Shown here one piece after another: positions 1 through 12,048 of a DNA stretch of 64,000 nt. Position 1 is the stretch's first letter, and the number at the start of each line of letters is the position of its first letter. The stretch is taken from contig CM082576.2 in NCBI GenBank assembly GCA_040954595.2, positions 1,054,001-1,118,000 on the forward strand, read 5' to 3'. The notes beneath the pieces are model-generated. The model saw only the letters and a program-made list of their open reading frames with translations, was not told the DNA's origin and did not search any database. Made by a program: the position numbers and the translations under genes. This DNA comes from Balanoglossus misakiensis (Eukaryota; Hemichordata).

Positions 1-3000
1 AATTTGAAGGGTGACACTTCAGTTTATAGATTGGCTCTTCACTTTAATCTGAAGTATTTACAACTGAACTGCCAAGGAAAAAAACAAGATCTTTCATTAT
101 TAGAACTACAGGATGTGATCATGATGTTCTTTTTAATCAAGGACGATTTTTATGAGCACAAAAAATGGCTTGTAAGCTTACTTTACAGATTGAACATAAT
201 AAAGAATGGTTAATTTTCATGTAGTTTTTTGATGGACATTTCACATATATGATCAATTGTAGACTCTTGCTAATGTAACTTTTTTTTAAATCTTAATTGA
301 ACAAGATTGACAATTGCAATTAATTTGTCTGTACAGGTTGTGAATTTCAATGTTGGTTGTCCCCCTGGCCGACACTTGAAAATTCGAATACCAGATGCTG
401 ACATTCACAATTGCCAACCAGCTTTCAACTTTTCTATTGCAAGGTATTAAAAGTCATATTTTCATATTCATTTGGCTTTGTACTAAAAACGTTATTTTGT
501 ACTTAATCAACCTGATTATCTTGCCTCAAATTCATGCCAAAAAAGGAGATGATTCATAATTAGAAAGACTTGAAGATCTATACTTAAACTTGAAGCTAAC
601 TGCTCTGCAAAAGAAGGACCTCTTCTCAAATGTGAACACCCCCGTCTGCAAATGTTGTATAAGTGCATTGTTTATAAATGTTCAGTGTTCATGGTAGTTG
701 TAGTGTTAGTGTTTTGAAAGCATCAGTTTCATATTTTCTTGTGGATGAAATCAACGTAATAAGATTCTGCTGTTGTATAATAATACTAGTGTTGATTTTA
801 AAATCTCTTTCAGAGAATCTGTGTCAGAGAAATCATCTGAACAGGTAGGGATTACTAAAAATATATGATCCATTTTAATTATAAAGTAAAATTTAACTGT
901 GGGCGCTGGTAAGTAGATGGCTTTGTAATTAATAAAATTAAATTACTTGTAATAAACTGGGGATTGAATGAATTAACATAAATTACTAGTGCCAAAAGAG
1001 GTGTGAAAGACACCGTGATGAAACTTTCTCTAGGACCAAAAAACACAAGGCACATTATAAATGCATCTTGGAGGATGGTATATGGTGTATCCCTGCATAT
1101 AATCAAAGATTTCATTCACATCATAAAGTTCTTTGACATTTCAGGATGCTGAGTTGTTTGTTCATGAATACTGTTTAACTGTCTCATCATTAATATTGTG
1201 ACTTAAATGCCTAAGGTCACAAATTTACTGCCTGTATCATTCTTTATCTAGGCTACTGCATACAACACATTAGAGTATGGATGTCCATTGATGACTCGCT
1301 ACTGGGAAACTTTCCGTCCAAATGTTGACTTGTAAGTTACGTTATATAAGTGTGTTCGGGTCAGTGAAGTCTATTATTAAGGCGAAAGAAGTTTGTTTTA
1401 TGCTTATAGCTTTTTCTCCAAAACAGAGCAGCCAAATGGTGTGATGAAATCTGTAACCAGAACAAGTCAAATTTTTGTTTACTAAGATGAAATTTCTGGA
1501 ACATCATAGATTGATAGGAAATAATATTTTACTACTTTTAGATATGATGATGACACATTTATAAGAGAAGTTACAGCCAATTTTGTGATTCGGGAATTAT
1601 TCAACAGAACTGACTATACATTCAATGCTACCATGCAGGAGGTAAGTATTACTGCAAGTACTTGAAGCAACCGAGATTCAGTAACACAGAGAAATGTTGA
1701 TTTTAATAGTGACATTTCCGTGATGGCACATTCAAGGCCTAGTTTTATTATTCTTTTTTTTAAATCCCTTTAAAGTTTAGTGCATGTGTGTCTTAATTGC
1801 CATAATAAAAGAAGTGTTTGACTCCTTACTGCCTCTCATGAAGTCAGATTTGAAAGGCAGCGTCCAAAGATACCATATTTATGTTACTAGCATTCACATA
1901 TATAGCAGAGTGCTGATGAAGGTTTTCCCTTGTTTTATACAAAGTGGCCCCTTTTACCTTCTCTTGTCATTATAATATCAGGCTGGTTGTAGCAAAGAAG
2001 CCCAAACAAGGAGGAGAATGATGGTTGAATTCATGGATTCTTCCTGGGGGCCACATGTAAGTATCCAAGTCTGCCATCCTGCCCAGAAGGTGGACTTGCA
2101 AAATGTTCAACTTTGAAACATTAAAATCATGTTGCTAAGTATTCTACCTGCCAACTCTTCTGTATAATTATAAACATGAGGATTGCTCTAAATATAACAA
2201 CGTAATGCAAGCCTAAAGGCGAGAGATGCCATGAAATGTTCACTCTACAGTATATGTGTCACATTTACTGTACAAGTAGTTGATATGTTTTATGACAGCT
2301 TTGCTGTACAGTTTCTGAATACTAGTATTTATTAAATGTCCTCAGAACTATGAAAGTTGTTTCAATGGGAGTGGCAATGAGCAGGGGATGGACTTATCTC
2401 AACCATACGAAATCATGAACAACTCTGGAGTTTCTGCAGTTAGGTGGCCCTCACAGAAGAAAAACAACTTATACATGTTCAGTTTAATAGTTGTTGATAA
2501 AGAGTACAGGTAAGGCGTTTCCACTTTATGTACCACCTGAAATTGAAATATAAGCCCTTTAGTGAATCCCTCTGCCTGCATGTGACAACTAGCTTTGTTA
2601 TCATATAGTGTAGCTGTGCCCTCACATTGAACATTCATTGTAGTTTCACTGCTGAAAAATATTTCCTCATAAAAATGAAACCATTTCTGTGTTATTTTCA
2701 GCTTTTGTCCACTGGAAACAAAGTTTGCAGTTCTAGTGGTTGGAGATTCCCGAGCACATGTTAACACTTCTGAGGTACGCATCAGTTTGGGTGCTTTTGC
2801 GGCAATCTTTCTTGTCATCGCCATCATCTCCTATGTTTACTTTAGGGAAAAACATATAGTTGAACTGGAGGAGAGGGCAATTGTTGAAATTGAAGAGAGC
2901 GCAGAGAAATGGAGACAGAAAAAGAGAATGAGTAGAGTTAAAGGGGATGTACATCGTATCAGTACAAGAACACCTGGACAACTCCCAAAGTTTCTGTTAG

Positions 3001-3071
3001 ATAAAATGAACACAGCTGACAATGTCATCAGCGAGGGCAATGAAAACAATGCAGATGGTGAGAACAATTGA
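1..3071 (+). CDS. CATSPERE: CatSper channel auxiliary subunit epsilon-like, C-terminal part (5' end outside window)
   Basis: Single-pass accessory subunit of the sperm flagellar CatSper calcium channel; its large ectodomain caps the pore. Exons that chain in phase: 1-171 (start cut by the window; least certain), 337-443, 814-844, 1252-1331, 1542-1641, 1982-2056, 2346-2509, 2702-3071, giving 365 codons plus stop. Visible: a GCPPGRH block; YDDDTFIREV followed by an FNRTDY block; AGCSKEAQT; WGPHNYESCF; a QPYEIMN block; then a DKEYSFCPLETKF block, in the order found in the membrane-proximal domain of CatSper delta/epsilon proteins. One transmembrane helix (about 2785-2845) follows, then a basic cytoplasmic tail of about 70 residues. 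The WGP-NY and QPYEI blocks resemble epsilon more than delta as I remember them; delta remains possible. The family is secure, the paralogue less so. It converges on a CatSper pore gene. Confidence 0.85.
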
Positions 3072-3576
3072 GAACACTGTTTTTTGAAAGTCTTTAGTCT
3101 TTACAGTTGAATTTTTAGAAGCGAGCATGAGGATGAAATGATTAACAGCGTTTAGTAAATGTTTTCTTACAATAATATCTGACATATGTTATGATGTATA
3201 AGCGTATAGTTTACGAGATGACTTCACAATCCACATATTGATTTCTAGCAGATCAGAGGTTACTTCAAGACATACAACTCTGATTAATATTGAGCTATTG
3301 ACTGATCAATTTAGATGAGGGTAGTAAAAAGTGTGTTTCTAGAGCTACTATTTGTCCGTTATATATATCTTTGTTCTATTATTAGAAACTAAAGTGTGTC
3401 TGCTAGACCCTTGGGACACTCGTACTGACAGTGTCGTTTTTGTAAACATGTTTGTGGAAATGAGACACTTTATGTCATTACATGTTCATTGGTCTCCATT
3501 CGAACACAAGTGACTGAACATTTTAGGTGTTGATTTCAAACACAGAGTTTTGTTTTGTGATTATTCATCTGGCGAT

Positions 3577-3582
3577 AATAAA
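3577..3582 (+). terminator. polyadenylation signal AATAAA of the CatSper epsilon-like gene
   Basis: A canonical AATAAA lies about 500 bases after the stop codon at 3071. The 3072-3906 stretch between the two convergent CatSper genes shows no other coding signal and is best read as two facing 3' UTRs. Confidence 0.5.
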
Positions 3583-3719
3583 CAAACTATAACAATAGCT
3601 GAATCTCAACAGAGAATATAACAAAAAAGTCATTATGCGTTATTTCAGTTGTAAAGTTTATTGAAAATGAAGATGGTGCAGACAGTTCAAAATGGAGGTG
3701 AACTAAAACGGGGTAGGTG

Positions 3720-3725
3720 TTTATT
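3720..3725 (-). terminator. polyadenylation signal (AATAAA on minus strand) of CATSPER1
   Basis: TTTATT on the plus strand reads AATAAA on the minus strand, about 180 bases beyond the CATSPER1 stop. It lies about 140 bases from the facing signal of the epsilon-like gene, so the two transcripts end close together or overlap slightly. Confidence 0.45.
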
Positions 3726-3906
3726 TAGTGGTGTTTCAAAGTTTTCCTATTGGATTGCCAGCAAATGTTTTTTTGTCATTATTTCGAATCTGCGAATTGT
3801 GGTTGAGTGATTCTCCTGTATATATTCTGCACAGCAGCCACCATGCGTGGAATCGATGTAGAATCCTGGAAAGACATGTCTTCCGTCTTACTGCTGAGAT
3901 TGATTT

Positions 3907-6900
3907 TCATACGTCATCAATCGTCTGAAACAAAATAAGTCAATACTTTAATACAGTTCAATATGGTTATAGATTGACACAAATTGCCACCTTTGGTATA
4001 ATTAAAGGGATATACAAGTATTTTAAAAGCAATAAATAATAGTGAAGTCAATACAGTGCAGCTGTATCAGAGGTACCGGTATCTCGAAGGGCCAAATCAA
4101 CACTTACATTTCTGAGTTTGTTTTAGTGTGTGTGTGTGGTTTTGTTGTGACTGTACTGTTCATTATGAAATGTGGTTACACAAACACACCTCTTGTACCA
4201 AGTCAATGATCTTGTCCAATGTTCCTTTTTGATTTCGATGCATGTGTCCATTAAACTCAACAGCTGCCAATAGCAAAAAAAGATGACCCAGATATGATTG
4301 TTCCCTACAAGAAAAACATGGAGTCAAAATTGTGAGCGTGATTCCAATATGACATTAATCCAATGATCATGTTTCATTCAAGGTAAGCAAGTTAGAACTA
4401 ATAGCAGTACCTTGAAACTAACCAAAGCACTTTCTTCCTGTCTCTCTTTCTCTGAAACATACACACTCTTTCTGTTTTAATCTCCCTCCCCTCTCGCTCT
4501 CTCTGAAGCACACACACAAACATACAGTTTTTGGTAACAAGCTTGCATGAATGTACAGCTAGCACACCAGCATGATGGATTACAGCTACATGCATGTACA
4601 TGTGGTGACACAACTCCTTCCCCACATAGTAATTGCATGACCCATACAAGTTCACCTGAAAAGTTTAAACCCCAACGGTCATATATTTACGAAGATGACA
4701 TTCTGCAGGTTTTCCACGTACTTGAGTTGATGACCTTACCCTATATGATATGAAATAACGTGCTTCTCTCTGATAATAATGCTTTCTGCCTCAGTGGAAA
4801 TAATCGATGAAAGTTCCCGCGCGTACGCGGTGTTGAAAGTACTCAAATGCTTAATGAGAGAAAATATAACCGTTGCTATGACTACTTGTCTCCGCTTACC
4901 TATTGCTGTAGGTATCAAAAGTGTAACAATCTTCTAGTGTTTTCCGGGACTGAAGAGGATCGATTTCAGAGTCCAAACTCGTGTCTGTGGGAAAACAGAG
5001 CTTCTAGTCAATGTAACAACAGATGGCATTCCATACAATCCACGTTACTGCTACGTGCAAAATCATTATTCATCGACCAAGAGGTTGCCCCACTCATCAC
5101 AGTCCCTCCACACACAGTCAGGAAACGGACATTGTTCAAACAGTGAACTCCAAAATGCTTACGATTTTTTTCGTTCTTGCTGCCATTTTCATGTAAACAG
5201 TAAACGTAAACTTACTTGATGGAATCTTTTCCACTACTTCTTCCTCTTCGTGGTGACTTTCGGCTGCTTTCTGTCAACAAAATTGTCGCGTCATTCTTTC
5301 AGTTATTTAAAAATCTAAACACCAGATCGTTTTGTAATGCAAAGGATGAACTTCTCAAAACTAGATTCGTAGGCTCTCATAAAGACTTCTCAACTATGTC
5401 TATACCGTATACATGTAGTTTTAGAGTCTTACATTCTCAATGAATGCTAATAAATCCTAATGACCTAACGTCCTCTTTTAAAGAACGAAATAACCTTAAC
5501 AAGCAGAGATAGATGCGACATCAATCGCTGGTCTCTGCATATATACTGTTGGAGAGGGATTGTGATTTGATGGTGCATATGGTGTAGACTTGGCTGTTTG
5601 TGCCTCAATACATTATTACCGACTCTTTCAACTTACCAATGCCTTTTTTCTCAACGCATCTTCTGCTGCCGCTGCTTCCAAAGTCAACTGGAAGTTGTCC
5701 ACCAAAACGGCAACGAACAAGCTGTAGAAATAAAAAAGCGCAACAATAATTTGAATTCATTCTAAAAAGCTTTTATCATCCATTTTGTTTCAATCATTAC
5801 ATTTCTCGTCAAGCATCATCAATAAACAATATGGGAATATGAAATGAGGCATGTTAATAGCGTTAGAATATTTATAAAAGGAAATTGTACCTACTTTAAA
5901 AAGATAAAATATTCAACAACAATGTATGTAATCAGATACAAGATAATGTGGACTGCCTCTGAAAGAAAGATGATATTTTGAATGAAATTAAAATTCATCA
6001 CTTAAAGATTTGGTGGTCGCCATCTGCATATATGTGTTGATAGTATTATAGCACATTGAAAACAACCAGAGATATTCCACCATAGTTCACGTTTCAAACA
6101 TCTAACCATGCTTTAATGCATGCCTGGGTAAATGTGTTGGACCAAATCAATGTGCTGCCTACAATGACCATGATGACTAATACCTGGCTTAGCGTTTACT
6201 GCGTCCACATAGATGTAAAACCAATCGTCAAGTGTTAAAAGCTGGAAAAGCGTGAAAACTGCCTTCCAAAGATCACCAAAGCGAGATGGGTCCACTTCTG
6301 CATACAGTCCACGGCCAATCACGGCAAACATATCTTACAGCATGGTCAAAGAATCATCATCGTCGACGTTGTCATAACATCCTCATCACCACCATCATCA
6401 ACATCATCATGTGCACTTTTACACGATAGCGACTGTTGAAGTTCACAAACTTTGTAATGAAGATGAAGATCTGGATTTTTCGGCCTTTCTCTTTCACCCA
6501 TTTTTATATTTCATTTTTAAGATTTTATATAAATGTACATTTTTATTTTCCTCTAATAAGTATTTCTGTGTAGTTTTAGAAGGCCCTAAGGTAAACAAAT
6601 AATGACTTTATTGTATTCAGATAACCCTCTGTAAATCACTACTTCTAGATCAAAGGATACACAAGAACAAAGATATTAACATAACAATGGCTCCCATGGA
6701 CTGCATTGACTGCAAACACGTGTTCATAATAACTTGGATGTTCTTTAAAAATCTGTATGAAGTGAAAAAGTTGGTTATTTTTGTTATTTGAGATCGAACT
6801 TGAGGACAGAGATTCTCAGAACCACTTGTTGGCAAATGGACTGAGATCCAAATATCATAATTTTGTTCAATACTGTGCAGAAAAGCGCTTGTCAATCTAC

Positions 6901-8244
6901 ATTATGATCACATTCGCATGTTCATTCCCACATTCTCCATCATTTATAAGTATTTGAGTCATTGCGTTAAAAATTAAGTATTTTCCATTTATAAAACCAA
7001 TGTTCGGAAAAACGAAGTAATATTGTATACGCGTCTACCTGACTGTCCTGAGTACGCGAAGAGCTCGAAGCGCCCTCATCGCCCGAAACATGACCAGAAA
7101 CTTCAGAATATTCACATCATTCTCCAAAATAATCTGTGTCATGTAATCCGCTATATTCGAACAGACGATTATGAAATCTTAAACAAATGACCAACAAAAA
7201 AAACAAACGTTAAAAGAGTGACTTAGGCCTAACAGACCTTGAGTATAAAAACAAAGACAGGGGAAACTACTGTTTGACTAGACCACAAAGTACTGAGAGG
7301 CGGCGCCATATTCTCGTATAATGTTTTCCGTCGTCCTTGTGAGATGAAGGTAATTGGTAAAGGAATGTTCTTAGAAGTACGTTATCTTCCCGAAGTTGCC
7401 GCCATGTACCTACCAATTACATTCCATTGCTCTTTGAAGAAATCAAATCTCCAAACGTACAGTTTGAGGGCGCACTCTACAAAATAGATGACCATCATGA
7501 TGTAATCGATGATTCGCGCATACCAACCTATTAAAAAGACGTATGGAAAATTTTAATCGGATGTGGGTATGCCACGATAAACTGTGACAGCACTGACCGT
7601 GACAAGTTTAGATAGCGGAGAAGACTTCTGTATACATTTGCTTGACTTCACAACTTAACAAATTTCCATTCCCATCTTTTAAAATGTAAAACTAGGGCCA
7701 GAAAACATTTCTAAACGACAGCACTTTTCATTTGCTTTAATTCTGTATAGAAGAGTTCATGATACAGCCATAACATTGCACCGGTATCTCCTATAAATTT
7801 ACAAACACTTTGATATCAAACAAACTGTAGCTGTAAGAATACCAACTCACCAAACTTGACTTGTACTTCACGGAAAGTGACGGCACACAGCAATGCTGTA
7901 TTTAGTAAAATGATGACCAAGATGAATCCATTGAACGTCATAGATTCGATAAAGACATACATATGTCTTCTGAAGGGACTTGCAGACTCGAAAACATGCA
8001 TCGCTCTTCTCTTTCTTTCCTTTTCATCAACTTTATCTCGTTCGATTGTCGCTGTCTCTAATGCATGGTAACTTTTCTGTTGTTCAGATTTCTTTGGTGG
8101 TTGTTGGTGTTTCAGCAGTGTCATTTGACGTCGGACGTCAGGGGGAAGTTTGTTGACCATTTGTGAGCCATGCGTTGCGTCAATTAAAGATTTTATTCGC
8201 TTGTCTTTCGGCTCCACTTGGAGACCACTTGTTTGTTGTTCCAT
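3907..8244 (-). CDS. CATSPER1: CatSper1-like pore-forming subunit of the sperm calcium channel, complete
   Basis: One-domain six-helix voltage-gated cation channel subunit of the flagellar membrane. Ten exons (transcript order): 7851-8244, 7414-7527, 7039-7177, 6661-6752, 6184-6333, 5895-5958, 5637-5721, 5216-5270, 4190-4263, 3907-3924; all phases fit, giving 394 residues. The N-terminus is cytoplasmic (about 90 residues). S1 ends exon 1 and S2 is in exon 2. S4 has arginines at every third position, R201 to R216. S4-S5 linker and S5 lie in exon 4. The pore loop has T-L-D-D-W at 280-284, the acidic filter form of CatSper1 (CatSper2 has T-L-D-H-W, CatSper3/4 diverge). S6 ends with EYFIFLNLFVAVLVDNF, then an acidic, helical C-terminus ending near residue 394. 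The long histidine-rich N-terminus of mammalian CatSper1 is absent. Donor choices in exons 2 and 4 were fixed by phase. Confidence 0.9.
4437..4516. repeat. CT/CTTT-rich simple sequence
   Basis: Interrupted pyrimidine repeat (TCTCTCTTTCTCT, CTCTCGCTCTCTCT) in the intron between CATSPER1 exons 8 and 9. Confidence 0.7.
6351..6409. repeat. ATC/CATCAT-rich degenerate trinucleotide repeat
   Basis: Degenerate CAT/CAC triplets directly upstream (minus-strand sense) of CATSPER1 exon 5, close to its acceptor at 6334. Confidence 0.7.
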
Positions 8245-8849
8245 GGTTACGGGAGGGCGAACGTCACCGTGACTATTTTACAGAGCTGGGCGTCTTTAAT
8301 ATTGTCTCAAACTGGTCTCATGAATGTGCCTACAAGTAGCAGTAAAATACATTTCAATCTAGGATGTTGTCTGACCGTTCGTTGCAAATTTGACAAGGAA
8401 GGTACATTTTTCTATGTACATTGTATGCAGCCATGCCAGAACTTGACGAGGTCGGCCTATATTTGCTAAGGTGTGTAATACATACAGATAAACGATAGAG
8501 CACTGATGGAGTGATGGTGAAACTAAGATAAATAAGTAATGTTAATATGGAATATAAATGGTAAACTTGTACTCACTTTTTCATGTTTTCTTCTCGGACT
8601 AACAATGACTAACGTTAATTTTAAGTTTAGTATGACAGTTGCCAAGGGAAGCAAAATATGTTCTTTGGTTCTATACCCATCATCCCCTTCTTTCATCCGC
8701 CTACTTTTTGTACGCATGCGCGTATGCCAGTACGTCACTTGGCCCTCTTTCGGTAGACCAACTGGTACAGTGTCGTATGATTTCTGTATGAGCCGATCGA
8801 AGACGTTTGCATCGAAAATCCGGAATATCGAACATATTTAATCGCAAAA
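8245..8849. promoter_or_regulatory. shared upstream region between CATSPER1 (-) and alpha-SNAP (+)
   Basis: Only 605 bases separate the two start codons, which point away from each other, so this stretch must hold both 5' UTRs and promoters unless a non-coding first exon lies elsewhere. No TATA box is obvious near either start. At 8638-8652 there is an imperfect inverted half-site pair (GTTGCC, two bases, GGGAAG) resembling the RFX X-box of ciliary and flagellar genes. Short ORFs here lack family features and look like chance. Confidence 0.45.
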
Positions 8850-11370
8850 ATGGCAGACAATGAAGAAAGGGCATTGAAATTAATCGCCGAAGCTGAAAAG
8901 AAAATGAAGTCTTCGGAAGGTTTCTTCGGTATGTTTAGGTGAGTCCAGTTGTGGGATGTGTACATTTTCAACATCATAACATGGCCCCTTCCGCATTTGC
9001 ATTGTGCTCAATATTGAGCGATTCACAAATCCATTTTAATGTCAGTCGATTAATACCGTACGTTTTCTTCGTTTGTGCCTCAGTAGCCGCAGCTCGAAAT
9101 TGGAAGATGCTAGTGAGCTGTACCAGAGAGCTGCTAATATGTTTAAAATGGCAAAGAAATGGAGTGGTGAGTGACACGATTCTTTGATTTTCTGAATCTG
9201 ATCCATATCGCGAATAAGGTGCCCCATGCACATTATATTTTCACGATACATTATAAACGTTATTTATAAACCCTGTCTCTGCTCGTGCTAGATATCTGAC
9301 TCGTATGTGCTGTGATATTACGAATGCTAAAAATAGAAATGAGAAACTGCTTGTTCGATATGTTCAAATGGATGGTGACATGTCCTGATGTCTGATGACA
9401 ACACTACCATTATGATGTCACGTGATGGGAATGTTTGTTTCCGACGACCCAGATGAATCATGAATTCATGAAAAAGTTGGCCTGTACTCTCAACCCTACA
9501 CCTAGTAACTAACAGTAACCCTAAGACTTGTCTTAGCAGGGAATAGCATTCATTTTGCTTGCTGTGTCAAACTCCGTTCATTTCTCTGCAGTCAACCTTG
9601 TCCCAACCCTGCATGTGGTCTGAATGTAACTAACACAAGTCGATACTACATGTATTTGATTACACCAAATCATTTCAGTTTGGGGATAAATCATGGTTGG
9701 TAATGGGGTCGTTCTTAGGGCAGAGTGCACTGTCTGAGAGCGCAGTAGGGTACTTCATTATATGTAAAAGAACAGAAATTGCTGCCTGCCATCTTTTAAG
9801 CCAGGAGTTTTATATAATGTATAAGTAAATGCAGAGCTGTTCACAGAAATCCTGTTACAGACCGACTACTAAACATCATTATGGTGCATTCTCCTTCATC
9901 ATGGTCAAAATATTCTTTGTGATTTTCTTCAGCTGCTGGGAATGCATTTTGTGAATCTGCATCAATTCAACTACGTCTCAGCAGTAAACATGAAGCTGCA
10001 AGTAACTTTGTGGATGCAGGCACCTGCTACAAAAAATCTGATCCACAAGGTAAGTTCTCACGGCCACATTCATATAAAGACAAGAAAGGGTAGTAAAGTA
10101 AAATCATTTGTGAATCTTATGGTGGCTGTAATGAGATATAATAACATGTTTTTCATTGATAATTATTTCAGAGGCAGTGAACTGTTTGCATAGAGCTGTG
10201 GAGATTTTCACAGACATGGGTAGATTTACCATTGCTGCAAAGCATCATATATCAATAGCAGAAATCTATGAGAGTGAAGTCATGGATATAGAAAAAGCAA
10301 TAAGTAATTATGAGCAAGCAGCTGATTACTACAGGGGGGAAGAATCAAACAGGTTAGTCGGAAAATTTACTGGTAACTTTGTCAGAGAGGTGATGAGGTT
10401 TTCATGCACTTAAAAAATAGTTCTTGTTATCCTTCAACCAACATTTTTTTAATGAGCTTTAGACCATAGTTTTTCTGTGGTGTTGAACACACTCTATGTA
10501 TCCCTTCCAAAACCATATATATGTATTCTTGTAATCTTTCTGTTGAATTCTCTGTCATACACATTTCAAAGTTTTGCTCATAAAACCATTCATCCATCCA
10601 GCACCAAAATGTTCTAAAAGTACATTTCAAAAAGAGCACAGAACACTTACAGAAGAATTATACAATTTTTTATACATCTGCTAATTTATTAGAATTGGAT
10701 CACCCAGGAAAATCTCACATTTTTTGCATTGCCTTTTTCAGCTCGGCCAACAAATGCTCACTGAAAGTAGCTATGTATGCAGCACAGTTGGAGCAGTATC
10801 CCAAGGCAATAGAGATCTATGAACAAGTAGCTGCATCTGCCATGGACAGCACTCTTCTCAAATACAGTGCAAAAGATTACTTCTTCAAGGCTGCCCTCTG
10901 TCACATGTGTATAGATTTACTGGATGCACAGCGCGCTATTCAAAAATATGAAGATATGTTCCCAGCGTTTACTGATAGTAGAGAATGTAAATTGGTGAAG
11001 GTTAGTTTGTACACCTGGATTCTCCTCTTTTCTTGATTTAAATATCAACCAAGTCGCGATTCATTGTCACACACATACATGTACATGTATACAGATGCAA
11101 CTCACCATATTTCTACTTTTTTTCCTTTCAGACACTTCTAGCTGCTGCTGAGGAGCAAAACATAGATGCATACACAGATGCTGTAAGTTTTTTCCCTGCT
11201 GCTTTCTTATCTATGGACACATAAAACAGATTTGACCTTGCCTGACCTCTGATTCGATTTTTTAATTCCAGGTGAAAGACTACGATTCTATATCGCGTCT
11301 GGATCAGTGGTTGACTACAATTCTGTTGAGGATAAAGAAAGGCATCAGTGGAGACCCTGACCTCCGATAA
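8850..11370 (+). CDS. NAPA: alpha-SNAP (soluble NSF attachment protein)
   Basis: Cytosolic adaptor that binds the SNARE bundle and recruits and activates the ATPase NSF for SNARE disassembly. Seven exons: 8850-8938, 9093-9166, 9933-10049, 10172-10352, 10742-11000, 11132-11182, 11272-11370; the phases close to 289 residues (vertebrate alpha-SNAP about 295). The protein starts MADNEERA, has the membrane-contacting hydrophobic FFGMF loop near residues 25-30, then a TPR-like helical array (A..L.....[31 protein letters not shown]). It ends [14 protein letters not shown] ... DPDLR, keeping the penultimate leucine needed for NSF stimulation in the vertebrate protein. The start has A at -3 and G at +4. 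Intron 2 (9167-9932) and intron 4 (10353-10741) show nothing else. Beta-SNAP is not separable from alpha in invertebrates. Confidence 0.95.
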
Positions 11371-11376
11371 AAATGG

Positions 11377-11400
11377 TATGATGATGATGATGATGATGAT
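11377..11400. repeat. (ATG)n trinucleotide microsatellite
   Basis: About eight perfect ATG units immediately 3' of the alpha-SNAP stop codon, in the presumed 3' UTR. Confidence 0.9.
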
Positions 11401-12031
11401 CTAGATGTCTGATCAAACAACTTTATTAGGAATGAAGAACGATTTTCTTCACATGCCAGTATGAGAGAATATTGGGAACATTCAAGTTTTAAACTGCCAG
11501 ATTTTATGTATTGAACCTGGCATGCATTAAACTGTAAATAAGCAATGTCTTTAAAGTTTGTTGAATATATGTGATTCGTTTTATGTGTTAAAATGACAGC
11601 AGGTAATATTTTGCAAGTCACTTTAAACAATCATTGTTACTACCAAAACACTAGCACAACAAAACTGTATTCTGTCATCCAGGTAAATACTGACCAAAGT
11701 TATTGTTAGTGTTATATTTATCTCTCATATTATGAAAGTCCCTTGGTAGCTGCATCTTTTTCTTTTCCAAAATCACAGCTGTTTCATGCAAATATACTTG
11801 GCATTAGTATGAAGTGTGTCAACCAGTATGTGTAAATACATTCTTGCTATGACAACACAAGAGAAATGGAGTGACTCAACAGATATTTTTATGCATAATA
11901 AGAATGCTGTAATGATTCAAAGTACAGGCACTTTGAAAATTGCGCTTTACTACTTTGGCCGAATAACTGCAAGTGTGTGACACACAAACAATGCTATAGG
12001 TGTTGTTATCTTCCAGAGAACATTTTCATTA

Positions 12032-12048
12032 ATATATATATATATATA
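12032..12048. repeat. (AT)n dinucleotide microsatellite
   Basis: Seventeen bases of perfect AT alternation in the alpha-SNAP 3' UTR. Confidence 0.85.

Noticed and set aside
2399-2827. 142-codon minus-strand frame across the CatSper epsilon-like gene
   Set aside because: Antisense shadow of two real exons and the intron between them; no family features.
8523-8977. Overlapping 70-100 codon frames on both strands in the CATSPER1/alpha-SNAP spacer
   Set aside because: No splice context or motifs; they overlap the first alpha-SNAP exon out of frame.
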